Positions 1 through 9,731 are shown, numbered from the stretch's first letter. The stretch: 64,000 bases of DNA from Pseudogemmobacter faecipullorum (GCF_020539525.1 NZ_JACDXX010000003.1:248001-312000); one strand, 5' to 3'. The notes: generated by a model not told the origin, from the sequence alone. Numbers and translations are program-made.

Positions 1-4
1 ACGG

Positions 5-397
5 ATGAGCCAGGCCCTGCGCGATGCGGGGGTGCGGGTCACCCGGCAGCGTGAGGCGATTTTGCAGGTGCTGACCGGATCGGAGGATCATCCCGATGCC
101 GCCGAGCTGCACCGCCGCGCCCAGGCCCTGGATCCCAGTGTCTCGCTGGCCACGGTCTACCGCACGCTGACGGTGCTGGAACGCGAAGGGGTGATCGCGC
201 GGCATTCCTTTGAGAATGGCTCGGCGCGGTTCGAGATCGCCGAACCCGGGCATCACGATCATATTGTCGATCTCGACAGCGGTGAGATTATCGAATTTCA
301 CAGCGAAAAGATCGAAGAGCTGCAACGCCGGATCGCAGCCGAGATGGGCTATGAGATCGTCCATCACCGGCTGGAACTTTACTGCCGCAAGGCCTGA
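5..397 (+). CDS. Fur-family metal-responsive repressor (Fur/Mur type)
   Basis: A 130-residue Fur-family protein: winged-helix DNA-binding half (about residues 8-80, with the SLATVYRTL recognition-helix motif), then a dimerisation half with the HHDH metal-binding cluster and the EIIEF segment. Fur-family proteins bind DNA as metal-loaded dimers and repress metal-uptake genes. The CxxC structural zinc sites of enterobacterial Fur are absent: DLDSG stands where CLDCG is usual, and only one Cys remains near the C-terminus. Known alphaproteobacterial Fur/Mur proteins also lack these cysteines, so iron or manganese could be the effector. The HHDH motif and the missing Irr heme motif argue against Irr. 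The gene sits at the window edge; ATG at 5 fits the family start, but upstream sequence is not visible. Confidence 0.85.
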   Translation: MSQALRDAGVRVTRQREAILQVLTGSEDHPDAAELHRRAQALDPSVSLATVYRTLTVLEREGVIARHSFENGSARFEIAEPGHHDHIVDLDSGEIIEFHSEKIEELQRRIAAEMGYEIVHHRLELYCRKA

Positions 398-455
398 GGG
401 CCGGGGCCGGGTCCGGTCTTGGGGTCTTGAGGGCAAGAGGGCTGAGGGCGAGAGG

Positions 456-505
456 CCGGGGGCGCTGCCCCCGGACCCCCGGGATATTTTCAGACAGATG
501 AAAGG
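456..505. repeat. GC hairpin plus GGGATATTT..CAGATGAAAGG intergenic repeat, copy 1
   Basis: Between the convergent Fur and RND genes. A perfect 8-bp hairpin (456-463 with 467-474, loop GCT) is followed by GGGATATTTTC at 481-491 and CAGATGAAAGG at 495-505. The same architecture recurs between convergent genes at 25.4-25.5 kb, so it looks like a dispersed element acting at transcription-unit ends. Confidence 0.55.
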
Positions 506-538
506 CCGGTGGGGGAGATGCCCGGGAGGGGCCGGGGC

Positions 539-3500
539 TCAGCCCCGGGCCTCAAGGCTTTGCAGCCGGGCGCGCAGCGCCGCCAGCTCGGTTTCAGTCG
601 CCGCCAGTTTTTCGGTCAGCACTTCGGGCGCCAGCGCTTCGGTCCCGGGGTCGCGCGGGCCGATCAGCGGCGCGGTTATCCAGGCCATCAGCCGCGACAG
701 ATCATCCATCGCCAGATAGAAGGCCGGAACGATCACCAGGCTGAGCACGGTCGAGACGATGATGCCGCCGGTCACGGCAATCGCCATCGGCGCGCGGAAA
801 CTGCCGCCTTCACCGACGCCAAGCGCCGAGGGCAGCATGCCCGCCGACATGGCGATTGAGGTCATGATGATCGGCTGGGCGCGTTTATGGCCGGCCTCGA
901 CCACCGCCTCAATCCGGCCGAGGCCGCGCCGGCGCATCTCGATGGCGAAATCGATCAGCAGGATGGCGTTTTTCGACACGATCCCCATCAGCATCAGGAT
1001 GCCGATCAGCACCGGCATCGACATGGCATTGCCGGTCACGATCAGCGCAATCGCCACCCCGCCCACCGAGAGCAGCAGCGAGGCGATGATGGTCACCGGC
1101 TGGATCACTGATTTAAACAGCAGGATCAGCACCGAGAGCACCAGCATCAGCCCCATGATCATGGCATTGGAGAAGCTGGTCAGCAGCTCGGCCTGCAGTT
1201 CGGCATCGCCCGAGGGTTTCACCACCACGCTTTCAGGCAGATCAAGCCCGGCCACCACGGCCTCAAAGCGGGCGGTGGCATTGTCGAGCGCCACCCCCAC
1301 CGGCAGATCGGCACCAATGGTGGCGACGCGCTGGCGGTTTAACCGTTTGATCTGCGCCGGGCCTTCGGCCAGGGTCAGATCGGCCACGGCAGAAAGCGGC
1401 ACCAGCGCGCCGGAGGCGGTCGGCACTTTCAGCGCCCGGATCCGTTCGGGATCGCCGCGCGCCGCATCATTCAGCCGCACCCGCACCGGGATCAGCCGGT
1501 TGTCGAGCGAGAGCCGGGCCAGTGCCGCATCGAGATCGCCGATGGTGGCGATGCGCAGAGTGGCGGCAATGGCCTGGGTGGTCACCCCCAGCCGCGCTGC
1601 CTCATCAAGGCGTGGGGTGATCTGCACTTCGGGGCGCGGCAGGGTGGACTGGGTCGAGACATTCTCCAGCAGCGGTTCGCTGGCCAGAGCATGTTCGATC
1701 AGTGCCACAGCCCGGGCGAGATCGGCGTCATTTTCCGAGAGCACATCATAGGAGACCGGCCGTCCGCCAGGGCCGCCGGGCCCGCCCAGCTTATAGGCGC
1801 GCAGATCGGGCAGCTGTGCCAGCCGGGCAAAGACCTCGGCCTCGATTTCCTGCTGCGGCACGGTGCGGGTTTTCGATTCTGGCAGCGGCAGCGCCGGGCC
1901 GATCAGCGGCAGCTTTGCCGCCAGCTCCGCCAGTTTGCGGGTCAGGCTGACATCGCGGCGCTCGAGGATCAGCGTCATGCTGGCGCGGCGCAGCTCGCGG
2001 TCGCCCAGCGGCGAGGTGCCGCCGGTTACCAGCACATGATTGATGCCGGGAATATCGGCAATCGCGAGGCGCATCGCCTCGGTCACGCGGTCGGTTTCCG
2101 CGAGCCTGGATCCGGGCGGCAGTTCAACCGAAATGGCGATCCGGCTTTCATCATCGGGCGGGAAGAGATTGCCGGGGATTTTGCTCATGGCAATGACCGA
2201 GAGGATCACCACCCCCACCGCGCCGATCAGGGTGAGGTAATAGGCCGGGACAGAGCGGCCGCGGATCACCGGCATGGCGGTGGAATGGCGCACCAGCCAG
2301 AGATAGCCGCGCATCAGGGGGCCGTCCTGATGGCTGTCGCTATGCCCGAGCGCATCCTTGCTGCGCATCAGATAGGCGGCCATCATCGGTGTGATCAGCC
2401 GCGCCACCAGCAGCGAGAACAGCACCGCCACCGCCACGGTAACGCCAAACTGCATGAAATACTGCCCCGGCACACCGGGCATGAAAGAGACCGGCACGAA
2501 GACCGCGACAATGGTGGCCGAGGTGGCGATCACCGCAAGTCCGATCTCATCGGCGGCATCAATCGCCGCGCGGTAGGGGGTTTTGCCCATGCGGATATGG
2601 CGGGCGATATTCTCGACCTCGACAATCGCATCATCGACCAGAATGCCGGTGGCCAGCGTCAGCGCGAGGAAAGATACGAGGTTGAGCGAAAAGCCGAGCA
2701 GATCCATGATCAGGAAGGTCGGCACCGCCGAGAGCGGCAGCGCCACGGCGGCGATGAACGTCGCCCGCGCATTGCGCAGAAACGCCATGACCACGAGAAC
2801 GGCAAGGATCGAGCCCTCGATCAGCGTATGCAGCGCCGCCTCATAATTGCCGCGGGTGAAATAGACCTGATCATCGACCAGCTGCAGGCTGACATCGGGA
2901 TGGCGGGCCTTTACCGCTGCCAGCGCCGCATCGACCGTCTCTGAGACCGAGACCTCAGAGGCGCCTTTCGAGCGGAACACCGCCATCATCACCACCGGCT
3001 GGCCGTCTTTGCGCGCAAAGCTCTGCGGCTCTTCATAGCTGTCCTGAACCTCGCCCAGATCGCCAAGCCGCACATGGCGGCCGCCGGGTAATGCGATGGT
3101 GGTGCGGGCCAGCTGCCCGACGGTCTGCTGATTGCCAAGGGTGCGGATCGACTGCTCGCCGCTGCCCAGCTCGGCCTTGCCCGAGCCGATATCGGCATTG
3201 GTCAGCGCCAGCTGCTGGCTGACCTGGGCGGCGGTGATGCCATAGGAGCCAAGCCGCACCGGATCGAGGCTGATGCGGATCTCGCGCTGCACGCCGCCAT
3301 AGCGGTCGACCCGGCCAATGCCGGGGCGGCCCTGTAGGGCGCGGGTCAGCGTGTCATCGACAAACCAGGACAGCTCTTGCAGCGTGCGCCCGGGCGAGGA
3401 GACGGCATAGGTGACAATCGCCTGACCCTCGACATCGACACGGGTGACGATCGGGGTCTCGGCATCGGCGGGCAGATCGGCCAGAATGCGGTCAATCGCA

Positions 3501-3829
3501 TCCTTGGTATCCTGGACGGCGGTATCGGTCGGAATTTCGATGCGAAATTCGACAAGCGTGGTCGAAAGCCCGTCGGTCACGGTTGAGGTGACGTTTTTCA
3601 CCCCGGTGATGCCGGCCACTGCATCCTCGATCTCTTTGGTGACCTGAGCTTCCAGCTCGGAAGGCGCCGCACCGGCCTGAGGCACGGTGACCGAGACCAG
3701 CGGCACGTCGATATTGGGAAAACGGGTGATCGGCAGAGCGTTAAAACTTTGCCAGCCGAGCACCATCAGCAGGAAGAAGGCGAGAAGCGGCGCGACCGGA
3801 TTGCGGATTGCCCAGGCAGAGAAATTCAT
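539..3829 (-). CDS. RND efflux pump, inner-membrane permease (HAE1/AcrB type)
   Basis: A 1096-residue RND permease, slightly longer than the usual 1030-1050. It should exchange protons for export of hydrophobic or amphipathic compounds across the envelope as a trimer with a periplasmic adaptor. Visible features are the N-terminal membrane helix, the duplicated large periplasmic loops, the TM4 proton-relay motif GILVDDAIVEVENI, and the second-half motif GIVSKNAILLIDFA. The C-terminal 40 residues (leucine/alanine/glutamate rich, ending LRARLQSLEARG) form a probable short coiled coil beyond the last helix and explain the extra length. It follows the adaptor gene by 13 bp in the same operon. No outer-membrane TolC-type gene lies nearby, so that part must be encoded elsewhere. 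The substrate cannot be read from sequence. Confidence 0.93.
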   Translation of the reverse strand: MNFSAWAIRNPVAPLLAFFLLMVLGWQSFNALPITRFPNIDVPLVSVTVPQAGAAPSELEAQVTKEIEDAVAGITGVKNVTSTVTDGLSTTLVEFRIEIPTDTAVQDTKDAIDRILADLPADAETPIVTRVDVEGQAIVTYAVSSPGRTLQELSWFVDDTLTRALQGRPGIGRVDRYGGVQREIRISLDPVRLGSYGITAAQVSQQLALTNADIGSGKAELGSGEQSIRTLGNQQTVGQLARTTIALPGGRHVRLGDLGEVQDSYEEPQSFARKDGQPVVMMAVFRSKGASEVSVSETVDAALAAVKARHPDVSLQLVDDQVYFTRGNYEAALHTLIEGSILAVLVVMAFLRNARATFIAAVALPLSAVPTFLIMDLLGFSLNLVSFLALTLATGILVDDAIVEVENIARHIRMGKTPYRAAIDAADEIGLAVIATSATIVAVFVPVSFMPGVPGQYFMQFGVTVAVAVLFSLLVARLITPMMAAYLMRSKDALGHSDSHQDGPLMRGYLWLVRHSTAMPVIRGRSVPAYYLTLIGAVGVVILSVIAMSKIPGNLFPPDDESRIAISVELPPGSRLAETDRVTEAMRLAIADIPGINHVLVTGGTSPLGDRELRRASMTLILERRDVSLTRKLAELAAKLPLIGPALPLPESKTRTVPQQEIEAEVFARLAQLPDLRAYKLGGPGGPGGRPVSYDVLSENDADLARAVALIEHALASEPLLENVSTQSTLPRPEVQITPRLDEAARLGVTTQAIAATLRIATIGDLDAALARLSLDNRLIPVRVRLNDAARGDPERIRALKVPTASGALVPLSAVADLTLAEGPAQIKRLNRQRVATIGADLPVGVALDNATARFEAVVAGLDLPESVVVKPSGDAELQAELLTSFSNAMIMGLMLVLSVLILLFKSVIQPVTIIASLLLSVGGVAIALIVTGNAMSMPVLIGILMLMGIVSKNAILLIDFAIEMRRRGLGRIEAVVEAGHKRAQPIIMTSIAMSAGMLPSALGVGEGGSFRAPMAIAVTGGIIVSTVLSLVIVPAFYLAMDDLSRLMAWITAPLIGPRDPGTEALAPEVLTEKLAATETELAALRARLQSLEARG

Positions 3830-3842
3830 CGCGGGCTTTCCT

Positions 3843-5015
3843 TCAGCGGATCGCAGGTTCGGTGACGGGATTGATCTGATCGCCGTCGCGCAGGAAGGAT
3901 CCGGCGCGCGAGACCACCTGGTCGCCAGGGGCGAGACCTTCGGTCACGGCGATAAAGCTGCCGTCGCGGGCGCCGGTCTGCACCGGCACGGCCGTAACAA
4001 GGCCGTTTTCGACCCGCAGCACGGTGCCATTGCCAAGCGCCGAGAGCGGCAGAGCGAGGCTTTCGCCCTCGGAGATGATGATCTCGGCCTCGGCAAACAT
4101 CCCGGCGCGCAGATCCTCATGTGGGGGCAGTTCAATCCGGGCGCGGCCAAGCCGGGTCACGGCGTCAATCACCGGCTCGACGAGGCGCACCTTGCCCGCC
4201 ACCGGGCTGGCGAGGCCGGTGGCATGCAGCATGACCTTCTGGCCGGGGGCGAGGCGGATCAGATCGCTTTCCGCCAGATCGGCGCGCAGTTCCAGCGCCC
4301 CGTCGCGCTCGAGCACGAACATTGGCGCGCCTGCGGCGGAGGCAATGGCGCCAATCGTGGCATTGCGCGCGGTGATCCGGCCGCCATAGGGGGTTTTCAC
4401 CTCAGTCCGGGTCAGCATCAGCTCGACATTGGCGAGCTGGGCCTCGGCGAGAGCCAGCTGGGCGCGGGCCGCTTCCAGCGCCTGGCTGGCGACCGAGACC
4501 CGCGCGGCGGTGGCGGTGGCATTGGCGCGGGCGCTGTCCCAGGCCGCCTCGCTGACCGCGCCCTGATCGCGCAGCCGTTTCGCCCGCTCGGCGGCGGTTT
4601 TCGCCTCGCCGGCGGCAGCCCCGGCCTCGATCAGCTGGGCCTCGCTCTGGGCGATGGTGGCGCGCGCTGCGGCAAGGCTGGCGTAATTCTGCGCGCGCTG
4701 CAGCTCGAGCGAGGTTTTTGACAGCACCGCCAGCACCGCGCCACCCGCCACCAGATCGCCGACATCGGCCTTCAGCGCCTCAATCGGCTGGCCTTCGATC
4801 AGCGGCTGGACCTGAATTTCCTCGACCGGGGTGATCAGCCCGGTGGCAATCACCCGCTCGGTCATCAGCCGCAGCCCGAGGGTGCTGACCGCAATCGCGG
4901 GCAAAGCAATCGGGCTTTGCGCAGGCGGGTCAGCCAGGGCAGCAGCCTCGGCCAGGGCCAGCCGGGGCAGGGTGAAGGCAAGGGTCAGCGTGAGGGGCAG
5001 GAGAGCGGAACGCAT
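3843..5015 (-). CDS. RND efflux periplasmic adaptor (membrane fusion protein)
   Basis: 390 residues starting with a signal peptide ([22 protein letters not shown]), then the lipoyl/barrel-sandwich halves (QPLIEGQPIEAL..VGDLV.GG), a central alpha-helical hairpin rich in Ala/Gln/Glu (about residues 105-200), the second lipoyl half (VKTPYGGRITARNATIGAI), and beta-barrel and membrane-proximal domains. It would bridge the RND permease and an outer-membrane channel. It overlaps the 3' end of the TetR gene by 31 bp and precedes the permease by 13 bp, so regulator, adaptor and pump form one transcription unit. Confidence 0.92.
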   Translation of the reverse strand: MRSALLPLTLTLAFTLPRLALAEAAALADPPAQSPIALPAIAVSTLGLRLMTERVIATGLITPVEEIQVQPLIEGQPIEALKADVGDLVAGGAVLAVLSKTSLELQRAQNYASLAAARATIAQSEAQLIEAGAAAGEAKTAAERAKRLRDQGAVSEAAWDSARANATATAARVSVASQALEAARAQLALAEAQLANVELMLTRTEVKTPYGGRITARNATIGAIASAAGAPMFVLERDGALELRADLAESDLIRLAPGQKVMLHATGLASPVAGKVRLVEPVIDAVTRLGRARIELPPHEDLRAGMFAEAEIIISEGESLALPLSALGNGTVLRVENGLVTAVPVQTGARDGSFIAVTEGLAPGDQVVSRAGSFLRDGDQINPVTEPAIR

Positions 5016-5665
5016 GGATCAATCCTGAGCGGAACGGGGGAAAGGCAGGCAATATCATCAAGCAATATATTGATTGAGCGCAGCAGCAGCGCCTGCAGCG
5101 CAGGATCCGGGGTCAGATCGCTGCGCTGCAGATAGCCGCGCACGATCAGGGCAATGGCGCGGGCATGGGGGTGAAAGCGGGCATGGCAGTCTTCGGGGCC
5201 CAGCCCGGTGGCAAGCCCGAATACCTCAACCATGAGCCCGGTGGCGGTTTCCTCGACCCGGGCGCAGGTGTTGGCGACCTCTGACTGGCGCAAGGCGGTG
5301 GCGGCGATCTCGGCCATCAGCCGGCAATCATCATCGCAGATCTCATGGATATAGCCGGCAATACTGGCGCGCAGCGCCGCCAGCGGATCGGGGGCGGCGA
5401 TGGTCTGTTCGAACCGGCTGCGGATCTCTTCGATATCCTGGGCCACCAGCGCATCGATAATCGCCAGTTTTGAGGGGAAATAGCGGTAGAAATTGCCGGC
5501 AGAGATCCCGGCCTCGCGCGCCAGATCGCTCATCGAGGTGCCGTCAAAGCCCTTCTGGGCAAAGGCAGAGCGGATCAGGCCAAGGATCTCGGCACTGCGC
5601 GCGGCATTGGCATGGCCTGGCTCGGCGCTGGCATGGGACGGGGGCAAGGACTGGGACTGGGGCAA
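4985..5665 (-). CDS. TetR/AcrR-family repressor of the RND operon
   Basis: 226 residues with an N-terminal TetR helix-turn-helix (about residues 22-70: [41 protein letters not shown]) and a helical ligand-binding C-terminal domain. The open frame has no ATG before the HTH; the first usable start is TTG at 5665, giving a hydrophilic 20-residue lead-in. A perfect 14-bp palindrome lies about 20 bp upstream of that start, as expected for an autoregulatory operator that also controls the downstream adaptor and pump. The inducer is unknown. Confidence 0.88.
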   Translation of the reverse strand: MPQSQSLPPSHASAEPGHANAARSAEILGLIRSAFAQKGFDGTSMSDLAREAGISAGNFYRYFPSKLAIIDALVAQDIEEIRSRFEQTIAAPDPLAALRASIAGYIHEICDDDCRLMAEIAATALRQSEVANTCARVEETATGLMVEVFGLATGLGPEDCHARFHPHARAIALIVRGYLQRSDLTPDPALQALLLRSINILLDDIACLSPVPLRIDPCVPLSCPSR

Positions 5666-5686
5666 GGACGACTCAGAAGCAATGAA

Positions 5687-5700
5687 AATGAACGTTCATT
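5687..5700. promoter_or_regulatory. Probable TetR operator palindrome
   Basis: Perfect 14-bp palindrome AATGAACGTTCATT just upstream of the TetR gene that heads the RND operon. Size and symmetry are typical of TetR/AcrR operators. That this TetR binds it is an inference from position. Confidence 0.6.
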
Positions 5701-5831
5701 CTCAGTTCAGCAGATGCGGCACATTCTGCAAGTGCAAATCCGGAAATTCTGTGGCAAAGGGGCGTCGACACACCGCAGGCGCCATATTGCAGCGCTTGCC
5801 GGGCAGAGATCTGAGCGAACCGGGGGTTGCG

Positions 5832-6962
5832 ATGGCAGAGGGATTTGGCTTCACGCTGAAGGCAACGGATGGCAAGGCGCGTACGGGGGTGATCCATACC
5901 ACCCGCGGCGAAATCCGCACGCCCGCCTTCATGCCGGTGGGCACGGCCGCAACCGTAAAGGCGATGATGCCGGAATCGGTGGCGGCGACCGGGGCGGATA
6001 TCCTGCTCGGCAATACCTATCACCTGATGCTGCGCCCCGGCGCCGAGCGTATCGCGCGCCTTGGCGGTCTGCATAAATTCATGAACTGGGAAAAGCCGAT
6101 CCTGACGGATTCGGGCGGCTTTCAGGTGATGAGCCTCGCCGGTTTGCGCAAGCTGACCGAGGAGGGGGTGAAATTCTCCTCTCACATCGACGGCTCAAAA
6201 CATATGCTGACGCCCGAGCGCTCGATGGAGATCCAGAAGCTGCTCGGCTCGGATATCGTGATGTGTTTCGACGAATGCCCGGCTCTGCCCGCGAGCGATG
6301 AGGAAGTGGCAAAGTCGATGCGCCTGTCGATGCGTTGGGCGCAGCGCTCGCGCGATGCTTTCGGTGACCGTCCCGGCCATGCGCTTTTCGGCATCATGCA
6401 GGGTGGGGTGAATGAGGCGCTGCGCGGCGAATCCGCCGAGGCGCTGAAAGGCATCGGCTTTGACGGCTATGCGGTCGGCGGCCTCGCGGTGGGCGAGGGC
6501 CAGGAGGCGATGTTCGGCGTGCTGAACTATGCGCCTGATATGCTGCCCGAGGATAAGCCGCGCTATCTGATGGGGGTCGGCAAGCCCGATGATATCGTCG
6601 GCGCGGTCGAGCGCGGCATTGATATGATGGATTGCGTTCTGCCCTCGCGTTCGGGGCGGACCGGCCAGGCCTGGACCCGTCGCGGCCAGGTGAATATCAA
6701 AAACGCCCGCCACCAGGATGATCCGCGTCCCCTCGATGAGGCCTGCAGCTGCCCGGCCTGCCGCAATTACAGCCGCGCCTATCTGCATCATGTGCTGCGC
6801 AGCCAGGAGATCATCGCCTCGATGCTGCTGACCTGGCATAACCTGCATTATTATCAGGAGCTGATGGCAGGCCTGCGCGGCGCGATTGAGGCGGGCAGCC
6901 TGTCGGCCTTTGTCGCCGATTTCCACGCCCGCCGCGCCGAGGGCGATATCGAGCCGCTCTGA
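5832..6962 (+). CDS. tgt: Queuine/preQ1 tRNA-guanine transglycosylase
   Basis: 376 residues, the normal bacterial Tgt length. The enzyme exchanges guanine-34 for preQ1 in tRNAs with GUN anticodons, a step of queuosine synthesis. Visible are the substrate-site segments [10 protein letters not shown] and [10 protein letters not shown], the nucleophile region [16 protein letters not shown], and the C-terminal zinc site [16 protein letters not shown]. The reading frame is open much further upstream, but ATG at 5832 gives MAEGFGFTL and matches family starts. queA, the next enzyme of the pathway, lies about 52 kb downstream rather than adjacent. Confidence 0.95.
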   Translation: MAEGFGFTLKATDGKARTGVIHTTRGEIRTPAFMPVGTAATVKAMMPESVAATGADILLGNTYHLMLRPGAERIARLGGLHKFMNWEKPILTDSGGFQVMSLAGLRKLTEEGVKFSSHIDGSKHMLTPERSMEIQKLLGSDIVMCFDECPALPASDEEVAKSMRLSMRWAQRSRDAFGDRPGHALFGIMQGGVNEALRGESAEALKGIGFDGYAVGGLAVGEGQEAMFGVLNYAPDMLPEDKPRYLMGVGKPDDIVGAVERGIDMMDCVLPSRSGRTGQAWTRRGQVNIKNARHQDDPRPLDEACSCPACRNYSRAYLHHVLRSQEIIASMLLTWHNLHYYQELMAGLRGAIEAGSLSAFVADFHARRAEGDIEPL

Positions 6963-7220
6963 GCCTGGCGGTCTGAGCCTGGTTTTGACCCGCGCGCGCA
7001 GGGGGCTGTCCCTGGTCATCCCCGGGATCAATGCCTGGTACCGTTTTGCCATGGGCTTGTGCCGCCGGCATCCGCTGCCGGAGTGCACCATCGCGCGGAC
7101 GGCCGCGGGCGGCGGAGGATCGGGTTTTGCGGGCCTGAATGCAGGGTTTGTCCGGACGGATCGGCCTTGCAGCGGCCCGGGAGTTTCGCCACACTGGCCC
7201 CTCTGTGACCCAGCCGGGCG

Positions 7221-7252
7221 CTTGAAAAGAACTGAACGGCACCACAGATAAT
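7221..7252 (+). promoter_or_regulatory. Candidate lon promoter (possibly heat-shock type)
   Basis: CTTGAAAA at 7221-7228 and GATAAT at 7247-7252 lie 19 bp apart (measured TTGAAA to GATAAT), upstream of the lon leader ORF. A CTTGAA -35 resembles RpoH (sigma-32) promoters of proteobacteria, and lon is a classic heat-shock gene. The assignment is tentative. The rest of the tgt-lon gap from 6963 holds no other recognisable feature. Confidence 0.35.
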
Positions 7253-7274
7253 GCCGTGATCCGAGGAGAGGGCG

Positions 7275-7322
7275 ATGGCCGCCGATGAACGGGACCACAC
7301 CCTCTGCCGCCTGGAAGGATGA
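7275..7322 (+). CDS. Possible 15-codon leader ORF upstream of lon
   Basis: ATG at 7275 opens a 15-codon frame encoding MAADERDHTLCRLEG and ending with TGA only 3 nt before the lon ATG. A strong Shine-Dalgarno (GGAGAGGG, 7264-7271) precedes it, and lon's own Shine-Dalgarno (GGAAGG) lies inside its last codons. This layout suggests translational coupling or a regulatory leader peptide. No homolog is recognised; chance occurrence is possible. Confidence 0.4.
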   Translation: MAADERDHTLCRLEG

Positions 7323-7325
7323 ATT

Positions 7326-9731
7326 ATGAACGAATCCAGACCCCTCAGCTATCCCGTGTTGCCGCTGCGCGACATCGTGGTGTTCCCGCATATGATCGTG
7401 CCGCTGTTCGTTGGCCGCGAGAAATCGGTGCGGGCGCTGGAAGAGGTGATGCAGGACGACCGTCAGATCCTGCTCTCCAGCCAGCTTGATCCGACTGTGG
7501 ATGACCCGACTTCGGACGGGATCTATCGCTCTGGCGTGCTGGCCAATGTGCTGCAGCTGCTGAAGCTTCCCGATGGCACGGTGAAAGTGCTGGTCGAGGG
7601 CAAGGCCCGGGTGCGCATCACCGAATTTGTCGGGAACGACTCGTATTTCGAAGCCCTGGCCGAGCCGCTGGAAGAGCAGCCCGGTGATCAGGAAACCGTC
7701 GATGCGCTGCTGCGCGCGGTGGGCGAGGAATTTGAGCGCTACGCCAAGATCAAGAAAAACATCCCCGAAGAGGCGATGGCTGCGGTATCGGAAACCCGCG
7801 AGCCGGCCCGTCTGGCCGATCTGGTGGCCGGTCATCTCGGGGTTGATGTGGCCCAGAAGCAGGAGCTGCTCGAGACCCTCAATGTCGCCGAGCGGCTTGA
7901 GAAGGTCTATGGCCATATGCAGGGTGAGCTTTCGGTCCTGCAGGTCGAGAAAAAGATCAAGACCCGCGTCAAAACCCAGATGGAGAAGACGCAGCGCGAA
8001 TATTACCTGAATGAGCAGATGAAGGCCATTCAGAAGGAACTCGGCGATGGCGACGAGGGCCAGAATGAGATTGCCGAACTGGAAGCGCGGATCAGCAAAA
8101 CCGCTTTGTCCAAAGAGGCAAAGGAAAAGGCCGAGGCCGAGCTGAAAAAGCTGAAGTCGATGTCGCCGATGTCGGCCGAGGCCACGGTGGTGCGCAATTA
8201 TCTCGACTGGCTGCTGGGCGTGCCATGGGGCGTGAAAAGCCGGGTCAAGAAAGACCTGCCCGCCGCCCAGAAGGTGCTCGATGCCGATCACTTTGGCCTT
8301 GAGAAGGTCAAAGAGCGCATCGTCGAATATCTGGCGGTTCAGGCGCGCTCGACCAGGCTTAAAGGCCCGATCCTCTGCCTCGTCGGCCCGCCCGGCGTCG
8401 GTAAAACCTCGCTTGGCCGCTCGGTTGCCAAGGCCACGGGGCGTGAGTTCATCCGCATTTCGCTCGGCGGCGTGCGGGACGAATCTGAGATCCGCGGCCA
8501 CCGCCGGACCTATATCGGCTCGATGCCTGGCAAAATTATCCAGGCGCTGAAAAAGGCCAAAACCAACAACCCGCTGATCCTGCTCGATGAAATCGACAAG
8601 ATGGGCCAGGATTTCCGTGGCGATCCGGCCAGCGCTTTGCTTGAGGTGCTGGATCCGGAACAGAACGGCACGTTTGTCGATCACTATCTCGAGGTCGAAT
8701 ATGACCTCTCGAATGTGATGTTCCTGACCACGGCCAACAGCTACAACATGCCCGGCCCGCTCCTGGACCGGATGGAGATCATCTCGCTCTCGGGCTATAC
8801 CGAGGATGAAAAACGCGAGATCGCCCGCCAGTATCTGCTGCCAAAGCAGGTGAAGGCCAATGGTCTGAAAAAAGGCGAATTCTCGGTCACGGATGCGGCG
8901 CTGGATCACGTGATCCGCTACTATACCCGCGAGGCGGGGGTGCGTAACCTTGAGCGTGAAGTGGCGAAACTGGCGCGTAAGGCGGTGACCTCGATCCTGA
9001 AGGGCGAGGTGAAAAGCGTCGAGGTCGATGAGGCCAGGGCCGAAGCCTATCTCGGCGTGAAGCGTTTCCGCTATGGTCTGGCCGAGAAAGAGGATCAGGT
9101 CGGCGTGGTGACGGGCCTGGCCTGGACCTCGGTCGGCGGTGATCTGTTGCATATCGAGGCGCTGAAACTGCCCGGTAAGGGGCGGATGAAGACCACGGGC
9201 AAGCTTGGCGAGGTGATGAAGGAGTCGATTGACGCCGCATCGAGCTATGTGCGCTCGATCTCGCCGCAGCTCGGGGTTAAGCCGCCGAAATTCGACACCA
9301 CGGATATCCATGTCCACGTGCCGGACGGGGCGACGCCCAAGGATGGCCCCTCGGCCGGTCTGGCCATGGTCACCGCGATTGTCTCGGCGCTGACCGGCAT
9401 CCCGGTGCGCAAAGATATCGCCATGACCGGCGAGGTCTCGCTGCGCGGCAATGCGATGGCGATTGGCGGGCTGAAAGAAAAGCTGCTCGCAGCCCTGCGC
9501 GGCGGTATCCGCACCGTCTTCATTCCGGAAGAGAATGAGAAAGACCTCGCGGATATCCCGGCCAATGTGAAAGAGGGGCTGGAGATCGTGCCGGTGACCC
9601 ATGTGCGCGAGGTTCTGGCCCGCGCGCTGGTGCGTCAGCCCGAGCCGGTGGAATGGGATGAGGCGGCAGAAGAAGCTGCTGCCGCTGCCCGCGCCTCGGG
9701 CAATCGCGATGCGGCCCAGGTCGCGCATTGA
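7326..9731 (+). CDS. lon: ATP-dependent Lon protease
   Basis: 801 residues, LonA type. It degrades misfolded and specific regulatory proteins in the cytoplasm as a hexamer. Domains in order: N-terminal substrate-binding LAN domain (about 10-200), helical linker, AAA+ module with Walker A GPPGVGKT at about 354-361 and Walker B ILLDEIDK, and the Ser-Lys protease domain. The catalytic serine is in PKDGPSAGLAM at about residue 676, and the lysine at about 719 in GGLKEKLLAALRGG; their spacing of 43 equals that of E. coli S679/K722. It is followed by a terminator and an HU-like gene, recalling the lon-hupB order of other proteobacteria. Confidence 0.97.
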   Translation: MNESRPLSYPVLPLRDIVVFPHMIVPLFVGREKSVRALEEVMQDDRQILLSSQLDPTVDDPTSDGIYRSGVLANVLQLLKLPDGTVKVLVEGKARVRITEFVGNDSYFEALAEPLEEQPGDQETVDALLRAVGEEFERYAKIKKNIPEEAMAAVSETREPARLADLVAGHLGVDVAQKQELLETLNVAERLEKVYGHMQGELSVLQVEKKIKTRVKTQMEKTQREYYLNEQMKAIQKELGDGDEGQNEIAELEARISKTALSKEAKEKAEAELKKLKSMSPMSAEATVVRNYLDWLLGVPWGVKSRVKKDLPAAQKVLDADHFGLEKVKERIVEYLAVQARSTRLKGPILCLVGPPGVGKTSLGRSVAKATGREFIRISLGGVRDESEIRGHRRTYIGSMPGKIIQALKKAKTNNPLILLDEIDKMGQDFRGDPASALLEVLDPEQNGTFVDHYLEVEYDLSNVMFLTTANSYNMPGPLLDRMEIISLSGYTEDEKREIARQYLLPKQVKANGLKKGEFSVTDAALDHVIRYYTREAGVRNLEREVAKLARKAVTSILKGEVKSVEVDEARAEAYLGVKRFRYGLAEKEDQVGVVTGLAWTSVGGDLLHIEALKLPGKGRMKTTGKLGEVMKESIDAASSYVRSISPQLGVKPPKFDTTDIHVHVPDGATPKDGPSAGLAMVTAIVSALTGIPVRKDIAMTGEVSLRGNAMAIGGLKEKLLAALRGGIRTVFIPEENEKDLADIPANVKEGLEIVPVTHVREVLARALVRQPEPVEWDEAAEEAAAAARASGNRDAAQVAH

